The translations under genes and the position numbers were made by a program. Of a DNA stretch of 64,000 nucleotides, positions 47,602 to 54,486 are shown piece after piece (the stretch's first letter is position 1; each line of letters begins with the position of its first letter). The notes beneath the pieces were generated by a model. That model was given only the letters and a program-made list of their open reading frames with translations, searched no databases and had not been told where the DNA came from. Source of the DNA: Hyphomonadaceae bacterium (lineage in GTDB: Bacteria; Pseudomonadota; Alphaproteobacteria; Caulobacterales; Hyphomonadaceae); the NCBI GenBank assembly GCA_022844345.1, contig JALHLU010000011.1, forward strand, positions 62,001-126,000, in the 5' to 3' direction.

Positions 47602-47695
47602 GATTGCCAACCTTCGGCTTCCCATGAGCCGAACGTGATCATCGCAGACCGGGGTGAAAGCGGCGTGTGGGTGCGGATGCAAAGTCGCGCTGTAC

Positions 47696-47714
47696 GGTTA
47701 GCGGCGCGCTAACC
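47696..47714. promoter_or_regulatory. GGTTAGC palindrome
   Basis: A perfect 7-bp inverted repeat (47696-47702 with 47708-47714) has a 5-nt spacer. It lies between two minus-strand tiny genes, where it could be a regulator site or a weak terminator. No U-tract is present. Confidence 0.4.
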
Positions 47715-47737
47715 TTCGCGCCCGTGCGTGTGCAGAT

Positions 47738-47959
47738 TCAGGCGAGAATGTCGATGAGGCGCGCCGTGCTGCTGCTGGGCGGGGTCTCGACTGCGCGGTC
47801 GGCGGGTGTTGGACGCTGGGCGAGGGCCTCCTTCGCTTCCTCGATGCGCACATCGCGGCGGGCGTCGGCGCGCGTCAGCGCATATTGATGGGCGGCGACG
47901 CGCGCGGCTTCGCGGCGGTCTGAGGCTTCGGCTCGGGAGGTGACTGCATCTGCGGCCAT
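47738..47959 (-). CDS. tiny hypothetical protein with C-terminal RLIDILA
   Basis: This 73-residue, Ala/Arg/Glu-rich protein (helix DRREAARVAAHQYALTRADARRD) ends TARLIDILA. The ATG at 47959 has a good GAGGAG Shine-Dalgarno 7 nt upstream, so translation is likely. No family is recognised. It ends near a GGTTAGC palindrome. Confidence 0.6.
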   Translation of the reverse strand: MAADAVTSRAEASDRREAARVAAHQYALTRADARRDVRIEEAKEALAQRPTPADRAVETPPSSSTARLIDILA

Positions 47960-48333
47960 GGTGGTCTCCTCAAGTCGCCCTCGCTGGCCAGCGAGGGGCT
48001 TCGACCAGATCATTCTGTGGGAGACAGGTTTTGCAAATCCGTAGGAGACAGCAAAACTTTGTCCAAAATTTTCAGGATACTGACGCTGCAGTTTGTAGGA
48101 TGGAGATGCGCTGAATCGGCCGGGGTCCGGGCCGGGGTAGTGTTGGCCATGGTCGACAAGTGGGCCGGCGTGAGGTCGACGCCCCACACACTCAAGAGCT
48201 GATCAGGGGGCGGACCCCAGCGCTCCCGCTTGGCGACCGCCTTCTTCAACATGGCAGCCTCCAGTTCCGCAAATCGCGGCGCGCTACGTGCGCGCCCGCG
48301 GGGTGGAGCGCTGGCGTCCAAGGAGCGTGACAC
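47960..48333. other. gap upstream of GTA portal gene
   Basis: This 374-nt region holds no confident gene. In the Rhodobacter GTA the large terminase gene precedes the portal, but I see no terminase motif (no Walker A or DExx signature) here. An 80-codon minus-strand frame (48010-48252) is the only candidate. Confidence 0.6.
48010..48252 (-). CDS. possible small protein
   Basis: An 80-residue frame starts MLKKAVAKRERWGPPPDQLL and has GGAGG 5 nt before the ATG, which is the main support. The rest is Thr/Pro/Leu-rich and unlike any family I recognise. It is divergent from the portal gene and might be spurious. Confidence 0.3.
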   Translation of the reverse strand: MLKKAVAKRERWGPPPDQLLSVWGVDLTPAHLSTMANTTPARTPADSAHLHPTNCSVSILKILDKVLLSPTDLQNLSPTE

Positions 48334-49428
48334 ATGAAACTGTTCTGGAAGCGCGAGCAGAAATCCTCTGCGCCAATGGTGGCGCTGACTGACCTCAAGT
48401 CGGCGCGATGGTCTGGTCTTGGCGCGATGGCGCGCGAGGGCTTCGAGCGGAATCCGGTGGCCTATCGCTGCATCCGCCTGATCTCCGAGGCGGCGGCGAG
48501 CGTCGGATTTCGGGCGACGGGCGATGGCGATGCGCTGGCCCGGCTGGTCGCGCGGCCCAATGTGGATCAGGGCGGGCCGGATTTGCTCGAGGGGCTCTAT
48601 GCGCATCTGAGCGTGTCAGGAGACTCCTTCCTCGAAGCCGTGTCGATCGATGGCGAAGTACGCGAGCTGCATGTGCTGCGGCCGGACCGGATGAAGGTGC
48701 TGAAGGACGCGCGCGGATGGCCGATGGGCTGGGAGCACCGCGTGGGCGGGGATGTTCGCCGCATCCTGCGCGAGGCCGACGGCTTTCTTCCGGTGCTGCA
48801 CATGCGGCTGTTCAGTCCGGTCAATGATTACCAGGGACATTCGCCGCTGGAGGCGGCGGCGCGCGCGGTGGACGTGCACAATGCCAGCGGGGCGTGGACC
48901 AAGGCGCTGATCGACAATGCAGCACGGCCGAGCGGAGCGCTGATCTACAGCGGCGCGCAGTCGTTGACCGACACGCAGCTTGCCGAGCTGCGCGAGGATC
49001 TCGCGCGCGTCTATCAGGGGCCGGAGAATGCGGGACGGCCCCTGCTGTTGTCGGGCGGGCTGGAATGGAAGCCGATGAGCCTTTCGCCCACCGACATGGA
49101 TTTCGTCGAGCTGCGGAATGTTTCGGCGCGGGAGATCGCGCTGGCGTTCGGCGTGCCGCCGATGCTGCTGGGCATTCCAGGGGATGCGACCTACGCCAAC
49201 TATCGCGAGGCGAACTCGGCTTTCTGGCGGATGACGGTGCTGCCGCTGGTGAACCGCGCGGCTCGGGCGATCTCAGGCTGGCTGGGCGAGCGGGTCGGCG
49301 GCGAGATCGCGCCCGACCTCGAAGGCGTACCGGCCTTCCAGGACGAACGCGCGACGCAGTGGCAGCGCATCGAGGCGGCAAGTTTCCTCACCACCGAGGA
49401 GAAGCGGCGGATGGCCGGGATCAAGTGA
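48334..49428 (+). CDS. GTA portal protein (g3, HK97-type)
   Basis: This 364-residue portal forms the dodecameric ring at the capsid vertex through which DNA enters. FERNPVAYRCIRLISEAAAS near residue 38 and NVSAREIALAFGVPPMLLGIPGDATYANYREA near 265 are HK97-portal signatures. The length is close to other GTA portals. A GGAG ribosome-binding site precedes the ATG. A terminator-like hairpin follows at 49455, and no terminase gene precedes it. Confidence 0.92.
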   Translation: MKLFWKREQKSSAPMVALTDLKSARWSGLGAMAREGFERNPVAYRCIRLISEAAASVGFRATGDGDALARLVARPNVDQGGPDLLEGLYAHLSVSGDSFLEAVSIDGEVRELHVLRPDRMKVLKDARGWPMGWEHRVGGDVRRILREADGFLPVLHMRLFSPVNDYQGHSPLEAAARAVDVHNASGAWTKALIDNAARPSGALIYSGAQSLTDTQLAELREDLARVYQGPENAGRPLLLSGGLEWKPMSLSPTDMDFVELRNVSAREIALAFGVPPMLLGIPGDATYANYREANSAFWRMTVLPLVNRAARAISGWLGERVGGEIAPDLEGVPAFQDERATQWQRIEAASFLTTEEKRRMAGIK

Positions 49429-49454
49429 TCCCTGTCAACGGCGCAAGCGGCAGG

Positions 49455-49485
49455 GGCGGTCCGGCGACGGGCCGCCTCTTCCGTT
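49455..49485 (+). terminator. terminator-like hairpin after portal gene
   Basis: An 8-bp stem with one G-U pair (49455-49462 with 49469-49476) is followed by TCTTCCGTTTT. It would cut or weaken transcription from the portal gene into the next GTA genes. Confidence 0.5.
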
Positions 49486-49505
49486 TTCAACCAAAGGAGA
49501 ACGAC

Positions 49506-49688
49506 ATGAACGCAGGAATTTTGGACTATGTGCTCGCGCGGCTGCGCGAGTTCTCGACGTGGCGTGGCCTTGCCGCGCTTGGGGCAACAGCCGGCGTGCT
49601 GGTTGCGCCCGCGCAGCTGGATGCGGCCTACAAGGCTTTCGTCGCCCTGCTCGGCCTTGTCGCTGTGCTCACGCCGAACCGGAACTAG
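49506..49688 (+). CDS. small holin-like membrane protein
   Basis: This 60-residue protein reads STWRGLAALGATAGVLVAP, then AYKAFVALLGLVAVLTPNRN: two hydrophobic segments with the WRGLA-AGV-x-P-x-Q pattern of small phage holin-like proteins. AAAGGAG precedes the ATG. Holins release phage or GTA particles together with endolysin. No endolysin gene is next to it. The holin role is inference from pattern and position between g3 and g4. Confidence 0.55.
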   Translation: MNAGILDYVLARLREFSTWRGLAALGATAGVLVAPAQLDAAYKAFVALLGLVAVLTPNRN

Positions 49689-49690
49689 CC

Positions 49691-49792
49691 TCACATCAGG
49701 GCTGAAAGAGACATCAGCCCGATGACGGCCACGGCCACGACGATACGCAGGAAAACGCGCGGCGTCGCCGCCTTGCTCGATGCATCGGCCAT
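49691..49792 (-). CDS. 33-residue single-helix peptide (tentative)
   Basis: The frame begins MADASSKAATPRVFLRIVVAVAV and has one hydrophobic helix of about 18 residues. It starts 4 nt after the stop of the DUF262 gene on the same strand, which suggests translational coupling. The ribosome-binding site is weak. Too short to judge by coding statistics. Confidence 0.35.
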   Translation of the reverse strand: MADASSKAATPRVFLRIVVAVAVIGLMSLSALM

Positions 49793-49796
49793 GGGG

Positions 49797-50471
49797 CTAT
49801 TCCGCCGCCACTGAATAGTGGGCGGGGGATGCCTGCTGTGAAGCCGCCAGCATCGGGCGAGGCGGAGGCGGGGCAACGTACTCGCCGACCGAGCGCACGA
49901 GGGCAGTGTGATGGAGCAGGAAATCCACGATGTTGCGCAGGTCCTCGGGCCGGTAGGCGGCGAAGGCATGCTCCATGAAGCGGGCGGCGAGAAGGAGTTC
50001 GCGCGGAGAACCGGGCGGCGGGTTGGTGGGGAGTCGTTTCGTGGCACCCGGCGCGAGGATGAAATGGGCGAACCAGGCGTGCTCTTCCGGGGGCAGGCGC
50101 AGGCGCGGTTCTGGCGGCCGGGCAAACGCGCGGCGGACCAGCATGCGGTCGATCCTGTTGCGCTCGGCGTTGGCGAGTATGCGATCGCGGGCGAAAGCCA
50201 GGAACATGGTGAGGACAACAAGGCGCTGGCGTCCATCGTGCAATGCGGCGACGCCGGACTTCGATCGGCCCGTCGTGATCACGCCGAGATAGAGGCGTTC
50301 TTCCGGGACATCTTCCTCGTCGATCGAATCTCGGGCGGACGTTTCGATGTCGACAAGAAGCTGCGCCACCTGGGGCGGCTGCCAGTGGAATCCTCGTGAC
50401 GAGGATGCGCATCGCAGGCGTGTGCCGCCTGAAAACAGACTGCGTACGCTGACGACATTCGCCCGCTTCAT
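49797..50471 (-). CDS. DUF262 (GmrSD/ParB-like) domain protein, antisense within GTA locus
   Basis: This 224-residue protein opens VSVRSLFSGGTRLR, followed by RGFHWQPPQVAQLLVDI, LYLGVITTG and DGRQRLVVLTMFLA. These match the conserved order of DUF262, the ParB-like nucleotide-hydrolysing domain of GmrSD-type modification-dependent restriction systems. The C-terminal HNH (DUF1524) domain of full GmrSD proteins is absent. The last 110 residues are Pro/Arg/Ala-rich. It is antisense to the GTA genes on both sides. A defence or nuclease role is inference. Confidence 0.7.
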   Translation of the reverse strand: MKRANVVSVRSLFSGGTRLRCASSSRGFHWQPPQVAQLLVDIETSARDSIDEEDVPEERLYLGVITTGRSKSGVAALHDGRQRLVVLTMFLAFARDRILANAERNRIDRMLVRRAFARPPEPRLRLPPEEHAWFAHFILAPGATKRLPTNPPPGSPRELLLAARFMEHAFAAYRPEDLRNIVDFLLHHTALVRSVGEYVAPPPPRPMLAASQQASPAHYSVAAE

Positions 50472-50538
50472 TCCTGGGAGTCTCCCGAACGCGCGCCGCC
50501 CAGCCCGGGATCGGCCACTCTTAGCAAAGGACGATCGA

Positions 50539-50760
50539 ATGATCGATAGAAAAATCACACTCGCGCTCATTCTTGCGATTGCAGTCGAAGCGGCGGGCTT
50601 GTTCGCGTGGGCGGGCGCGACCGGCGAGCGGCTGAAGGATGTGGAATTGCGCGTAGTTGCCATGATTGGCGTGAGCGAGCGGTTGGCGCGTGTGGAAGGT
50701 CAACTGGAGCTTGCGGCTGCGCAGCTGACGCGCATCGAGCAGAAGCTGGATGCGAATTAA
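50539..50760 (+). CDS. small membrane-anchored coiled-coil protein of GTA locus
   Basis: This 73-residue protein has one N-terminal helix (ITLALILAIAVEAAGLFAWAG) and a predicted coiled coil (ERLKDVELRV, then LARVEGQLELAAAQLTRIEQKL). The stop overlaps the prohead protease start by 1 nt (TAATG). Such tiny genes often precede the protease in alphaproteobacterial GTA or phage head modules. It could act in lysis or assembly; no family is certain. Confidence 0.6.
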   Translation: MIDRKITLALILAIAVEAAGLFAWAGATGERLKDVELRVVAMIGVSERLARVEGQLELAAAQLTRIEQKLDAN

Positions 50761-51221
50761 TGGACAGGAACAAGCGTGGGCCGGGGTCGCTGGTCATCGA
50801 AGGGTATGCGTCGCTGTTCGGGATCGAGGACCTGGCGGGCGATGTGGTGCGGGCTGGCGCCTTCACGCGGTCGCTGATGCGTGAGCGGAACGTTGGCATG
50901 CTGCTGAACCATGGCGGCGGACGAACGGCCGGCCGGTGGACGACGATCCGGGAGGACGGGCGCGGGTTGTTCGTTCGCGGCCTCGTGCAGGACGAAACGC
51001 CGGCAGGGATGGCGGCGCTGGCGCAGATCCGCGACGGGCGACTCAGCGGCCTGTCGATCGGGTTCATAGCGCGGGACTGGACGCCGCGCGTGTCGCGGGG
51101 GCGTGAGTTGCGAGAAATTGATCTACGGGAGATTTCGCTGGTCGCCCGCCCAATGGCTCCCAATGCGCGATTTGCAGCGGTTGGCGGCGATCAAGTGTTC
51201 GTCAACCGGCGGGCTGCCTGA
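50760..51221 (+). CDS. GTA prohead protease (g4, HK97 U35-type)
   Basis: This 153-residue protease matures the capsid protein. EGYASLFGIEDLAGDVVRAGAF at the start, the catalytic His in MLLNHG (about residue 50) and Ser in GLSIGF (about residue 99) are visible, and LREISLVARPMAPNAR is the usual C-terminal block. The capsid gene, normally next, is separated by 1.3 kb containing an unrelated secreted-protein gene. Confidence 0.9.
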   Translation: MDRNKRGPGSLVIEGYASLFGIEDLAGDVVRAGAFTRSLMRERNVGMLLNHGGGRTAGRWTTIREDGRGLFVRGLVQDETPAGMAALAQIRDGRLSGLSIGFIARDWTPRVSRGRELREIDLREISLVARPMAPNARFAAVGGDQVFVNRRAA

Positions 51222-51331
51222 CGCAAGGTCAGCCTTTCCGCATGGGTAAGGTGGGGGTAGCATCGCTTCGAACGTGCTTAGGCCCGCAGAAGGCTGCGCG
51301 CGGACGATCCACAGGGATACGGAGGAAGGCC

Positions 51332-52396
51332 ATGAAATTCTATCTGAGAGCGGCGACCGCAGTCTGCGCGCTTGCCTTGGCTGCTGGCGCCGCGCACGCG
51401 CAGGCACCGGGCTACGAAACGCCGAAGACAACGTGGGGCGCGCCTGACCTGCAGGGCTTCTGGAACAACACGTCGATCACCAGCCTGCAGCGGCCGGGTG
51501 GTGTCGACAAGCTGGTGCTCACGCCGGCTGAAGCCGACCGCATGGTGAACCGCAACATGCTGGTCGTGCTGAGCAAGGAAGATGCTGCGACGAACGGGCA
51601 GGACCCGAACAACACCAAGCTGCTCGAGGACAAGAACAACGACCGCGGATACAACGCGTTCTGGATCGATCCGGGCACGAAGGTTGCGACGGTGAAGGGC
51701 GAGCTACGTTCGTCCTGGATCGTCGAACCGGCGACGGGGCGCATTCCCTACAAGCCGGGTGCTGCGCGCGGCGGCGGCGGCTACTCGATCACGAATTTCG
51801 ACGGGCCGGAAACCCGGCCGATGGCGGAGCGTTGCGTGCTCAGCTTCTCCGGTTCGTATGGACCGGTGATGATGAACAGCATGTACAACAACACGTTCCA
51901 GTTCGTGCAGACGCCGGGCGCGGTGATGATCCTCGTGGAAATGAACCACGATGTGCGGAACATTCCAATCGTGGCGGGTCCGTCTGAAGCCAAGCACGGC
52001 TCGATCCCGAAATGGGGTGGCGACTCGGTCGGCTGGTATGAGGGCAACACGCTGGTGGTTCAGACCACCAATGTGCACCCGAACCAGCGCGGCATGATTT
52101 CGTCCGACGGCAAGTTGACCGAGCGGTTCACCCGCTGGGACGAACACCAGATCACGTACGAGTTCGAGGTGAACGATCCTTCGCTCTACAATCAGGTCTG
52201 GAAGGGCGAGATGGCGATGAATGCGGCGGAGCCGCTGTATGAGTACGCCTGCCACGAGGGCAATCATGCTATGGCCGGCATTCTCGGCGGTGCGCGGCAG
52301 CTGGAAAGCGAAGGCCGGGTGCCGGGCATGGGTCCGGGGATCGCTGCGGGCCTCGTCCTGCCGCGTGACGACCAGGGCGGCGAGAGCAGCCACTAG
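51332..52396 (+). CDS. secreted protein of unknown function inserted between g4 and g5
   Basis: This 354-residue protein has a clear signal peptide (residues 1-24, AAGAAHAQA). It has blocks TTWGAPDLQGFWNN near the N-terminus and NTLVVQTTNVHPNQRG and YEYACHEGNHAMAGIL toward the end. Proteins of this type, with a GxPDLQGxW block, are widespread in alphaproteobacteria and acidobacteria without known function. It is followed by its own terminator and is probably not a GTA component. Confidence 0.8.
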   Translation: MKFYLRAATAVCALALAAGAAHAQAPGYETPKTTWGAPDLQGFWNNTSITSLQRPGGVDKLVLTPAEADRMVNRNMLVVLSKEDAATNGQDPNNTKLLEDKNNDRGYNAFWIDPGTKVATVKGELRSSWIVEPATGRIPYKPGAARGGGGYSITNFDGPETRPMAERCVLSFSGSYGPVMMNSMYNNTFQFVQTPGAVMILVEMNHDVRNIPIVAGPSEAKHGSIPKWGGDSVGWYEGNTLVVQTTNVHPNQRGMISSDGKLTERFTRWDEHQITYEFEVNDPSLYNQVWKGEMAMNAAEPLYEYACHEGNHAMAGILGGARQLESEGRVPGMGPGIAAGLVLPRDDQGGESSH

Positions 52397-52421
52397 AACA
52401 CAGAATAGCCAGACTGACATG

Positions 52422-52454
52422 AAGGGCGCAGCTTCGGCTGCGCCCTTTTCGTTT
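52422..52454 (+). terminator. rho-independent terminator
   Basis: A perfect 11-bp stem (52422-52432 with 52437-52447) with TTCG tetraloop is followed by TTCGTTT. It closes the secreted-protein gene and isolates the capsid gene downstream. Confidence 0.85.
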
Positions 52455-52520
52455 GTGCCGTGCGCCCCGCTTCGCGGCGCCGGTGACTGACCGACTGCGA
52501 AGCAAGCTCAAGGAAAAACC

Positions 52521-53756
52521 ATGACGATCGAGACGAAGATGAACGCTCCTGCGGGAGCGAATGCCGAGGTGCGTGCGGCGACGGCTGAGATGATGGCGGC
52601 GTTCGAGGCGCTGAAGGCGGCCAACGACATGCGCATCGAGGAGATCGAAAAGCGCGGCGCGGCTGATCCGCTGCTGGACGCGAAGCTGAAGCGGATCGAG
52701 GCTTCGCTCGACAAGCAGCGCACGACGCTGGAGCGGTTCTCGCTGGAGCAGTCGCGGCCGGCGATCGGCGAAGATCCGCGCCGGAGCGATCCGGAGCACA
52801 AGTCGGCCTGGGGCGCTTATCTGCGCAAGGGCGACGATAGCGGCATTGCGCGGCTGGACCTGAAGTCGATCAATGTTGGCACGGAGGCGCAGGGCGGCTA
52901 TGTCGCGCCGCCGGAGCTGGATCGCCTGATCGAGCAGCGCCTGATGGCGGCCTCGCCGATGCGGCAGATCGCAAGCGTGCGGCAGACATCGGCGACGGTG
53001 TTCCGCAAGCCGGTGAGCCTCGGCGCGGCGTCTGCATGGGCGGCGGAAACGGGGGCGCGGGCGGAAACGACGGCGCCGACGCTCGACCTGCTGGAATTCC
53101 CGGCGGCGGAGCTCTACGCCATGCCTGCAGCGACGCAGACGCTGCTGGACGACGCGTATGCCGATGTTGACGAGTGGCTGGCGGACGAGGTGGAGGCGAG
53201 CTTTTCGGCGCAGGAGTCGGCCGCGTTCGTGAACGGCGATGGCTCGAACAAGCCGAAGGGCTTTCTCAGCTATACCAAGATCGCTGACGCTTCCCATGCT
53301 TGGAACAATATCGGCTTCATCCTGTCGGGCGCCGACGGGGCCTTTGCTGCGGTTGAGCCGGCGGACAGGCTGATCGACCTGGTCTATTCGCTGAAGAGCC
53401 AGTTCCGGGCCAATGCGCGGTTCGTGATGAACCGCCGAACGGTATCGGCGGTGCGCAAGCTCAAGGATGGCGACGACAACTATCTGTGGCGTCCGGGCAT
53501 GGCGGGCGAGGCGGCGAGCCTGCTTGGCTATCCGGTGACGGAGATCGAGGACATGCCGGACATGGCGGAGGACAGTTTTTCCATCGCCTTCGGCGATTTC
53601 CGGCGCGGCTACCTGATTGTCGACCGCCAGGGCGCACGTGTGTTGCGGGACCCCTACTCGCTGAAGCCGTATGTGCTGTTCTATACGACCAAGCGCGTCG
53701 GTGGCGGCGTGCAGAACTTCGATGCGATCAAGCTGATGAAGTTCGCTGCGTCCTAG
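52521..53756 (+). CDS. GTA major capsid protein (g5, HK97 fold)
   Basis: This 411-residue capsid protein has a helical N-terminal scaffold-like region (residues 1-100) that the protease would remove. The HK97 core starts near GTEAQGGYVAPPELDRLIEQRL and includes NGDGSNKPKGFLSY, MNRRTVSAVRKLKDGDDNYLW and GYPVTEIEDMPDM. Length and domain order fit GTA capsids. The gene is alone in its island. Confidence 0.94.
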   Translation: MTIETKMNAPAGANAEVRAATAEMMAAFEALKAANDMRIEEIEKRGAADPLLDAKLKRIEASLDKQRTTLERFSLEQSRPAIGEDPRRSDPEHKSAWGAYLRKGDDSGIARLDLKSINVGTEAQGGYVAPPELDRLIEQRLMAASPMRQIASVRQTSATVFRKPVSLGAASAWAAETGARAETTAPTLDLLEFPAAELYAMPAATQTLLDDAYADVDEWLADEVEASFSAQESAAFVNGDGSNKPKGFLSYTKIADASHAWNNIGFILSGADGAFAAVEPADRLIDLVYSLKSQFRANARFVMNRRTVSAVRKLKDGDDNYLWRPGMAGEAASLLGYPVTEIEDMPDMAEDSFSIAFGDFRRGYLIVDRQGARVLRDPYSLKPYVLFYTTKRVGGGVQNFDAIKLMKFAAS

Positions 53757-53783
53757 GCGGCGTGGCGGAAGACTGACGGGACC

Positions 53784-53812
53784 CCGGCGCCGTCCACGCG
53801 GGGCGGCGCCGG
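53784..53812. other. GC-rich hairpin after capsid gene
   Basis: A perfect 9-bp stem (CCGGCGCCG at 53784-53792 with 53804-53812) has an 11-nt loop but no U-tract. It lies 27 nt after the g5 stop. Confidence 0.4.
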
Positions 53813-53917
53813 CGATTATCCCGCCCGGGCGGATCTTGCAGCCCCACCTTGATCTTCGGCGGCGCATCGAGAAAATGCCGCTCGCATGATTCACGCGAGA
53901 CTACAGGGGAGCAGGAC

Positions 53918-54295
53918 ATGGGCGTAGCGTCGCCGGAAGAGATGGCGGGAACTTTCGTCCAGTGTTTCAACGATCAGGATGCCACGGGAATGCTGGCGCT
54001 TTATGCCCCGGACGCCCTTTTCACCATGGATGGCGAGACGTTCGCGCGGGGCGCGGGCGAGATTAAGGCAGTGCTCGGCGGCTTGCTGGCCTCATCCATG
54101 AAGATGAAGGGCAAGTACGAAAGCGTCCTGACCGCAGGCGACGTCGCTGTCTGCAAGCTCCGCTGGGAGCTGCTGAACGCCGAGGGCTGGATCGAGATGG
54201 ACGGGGTGTCGCTCGAAGTCCTCAAGCGGGGCGGCGACGGGAAGTGGCGCTTTGCCATCGACGACGCCACTGGAACGAGCCGGGTCGCGGAATAG
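53918..54295 (+). CDS. SnoaL/DUF4440-like NTF2-fold protein
   Basis: This 125-residue protein fits the NTF2-like fold: MAGTFVQCFNDQDATGMLALYAPDALFTMDG at the start and KRGGDGKWRFAIDDATG at the end. These are small ligand-binding or enzyme domains. The ATG at 53918 has GGAGCAGG upstream. It lies in the largest cargo block of the GTA locus. Confidence 0.8.
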   Translation: MGVASPEEMAGTFVQCFNDQDATGMLALYAPDALFTMDGETFARGAGEIKAVLGGLLASSMKMKGKYESVLTAGDVAVCKLRWELLNAEGWIEMDGVSLEVLKRGGDGKWRFAIDDATGTSRVAE

Positions 54296-54486
54296 CGATG
54301 CGGGCGCCGGATGATCCGTGCGCTGAATTTCAGTGCGATCACTGCGTTCGAGTGCAAGTCTCTCAAGCATCTTTCTTCTAGCTGACGCGTCGAACGCTGC
54401 TGTTCTTGCGTTTGCCTCGCCATGTTTCCCGAATGGCTGAGCCGGGGACGCGCTGGCTGGGGCGATAAAAAGAACAGAGGCGATTG

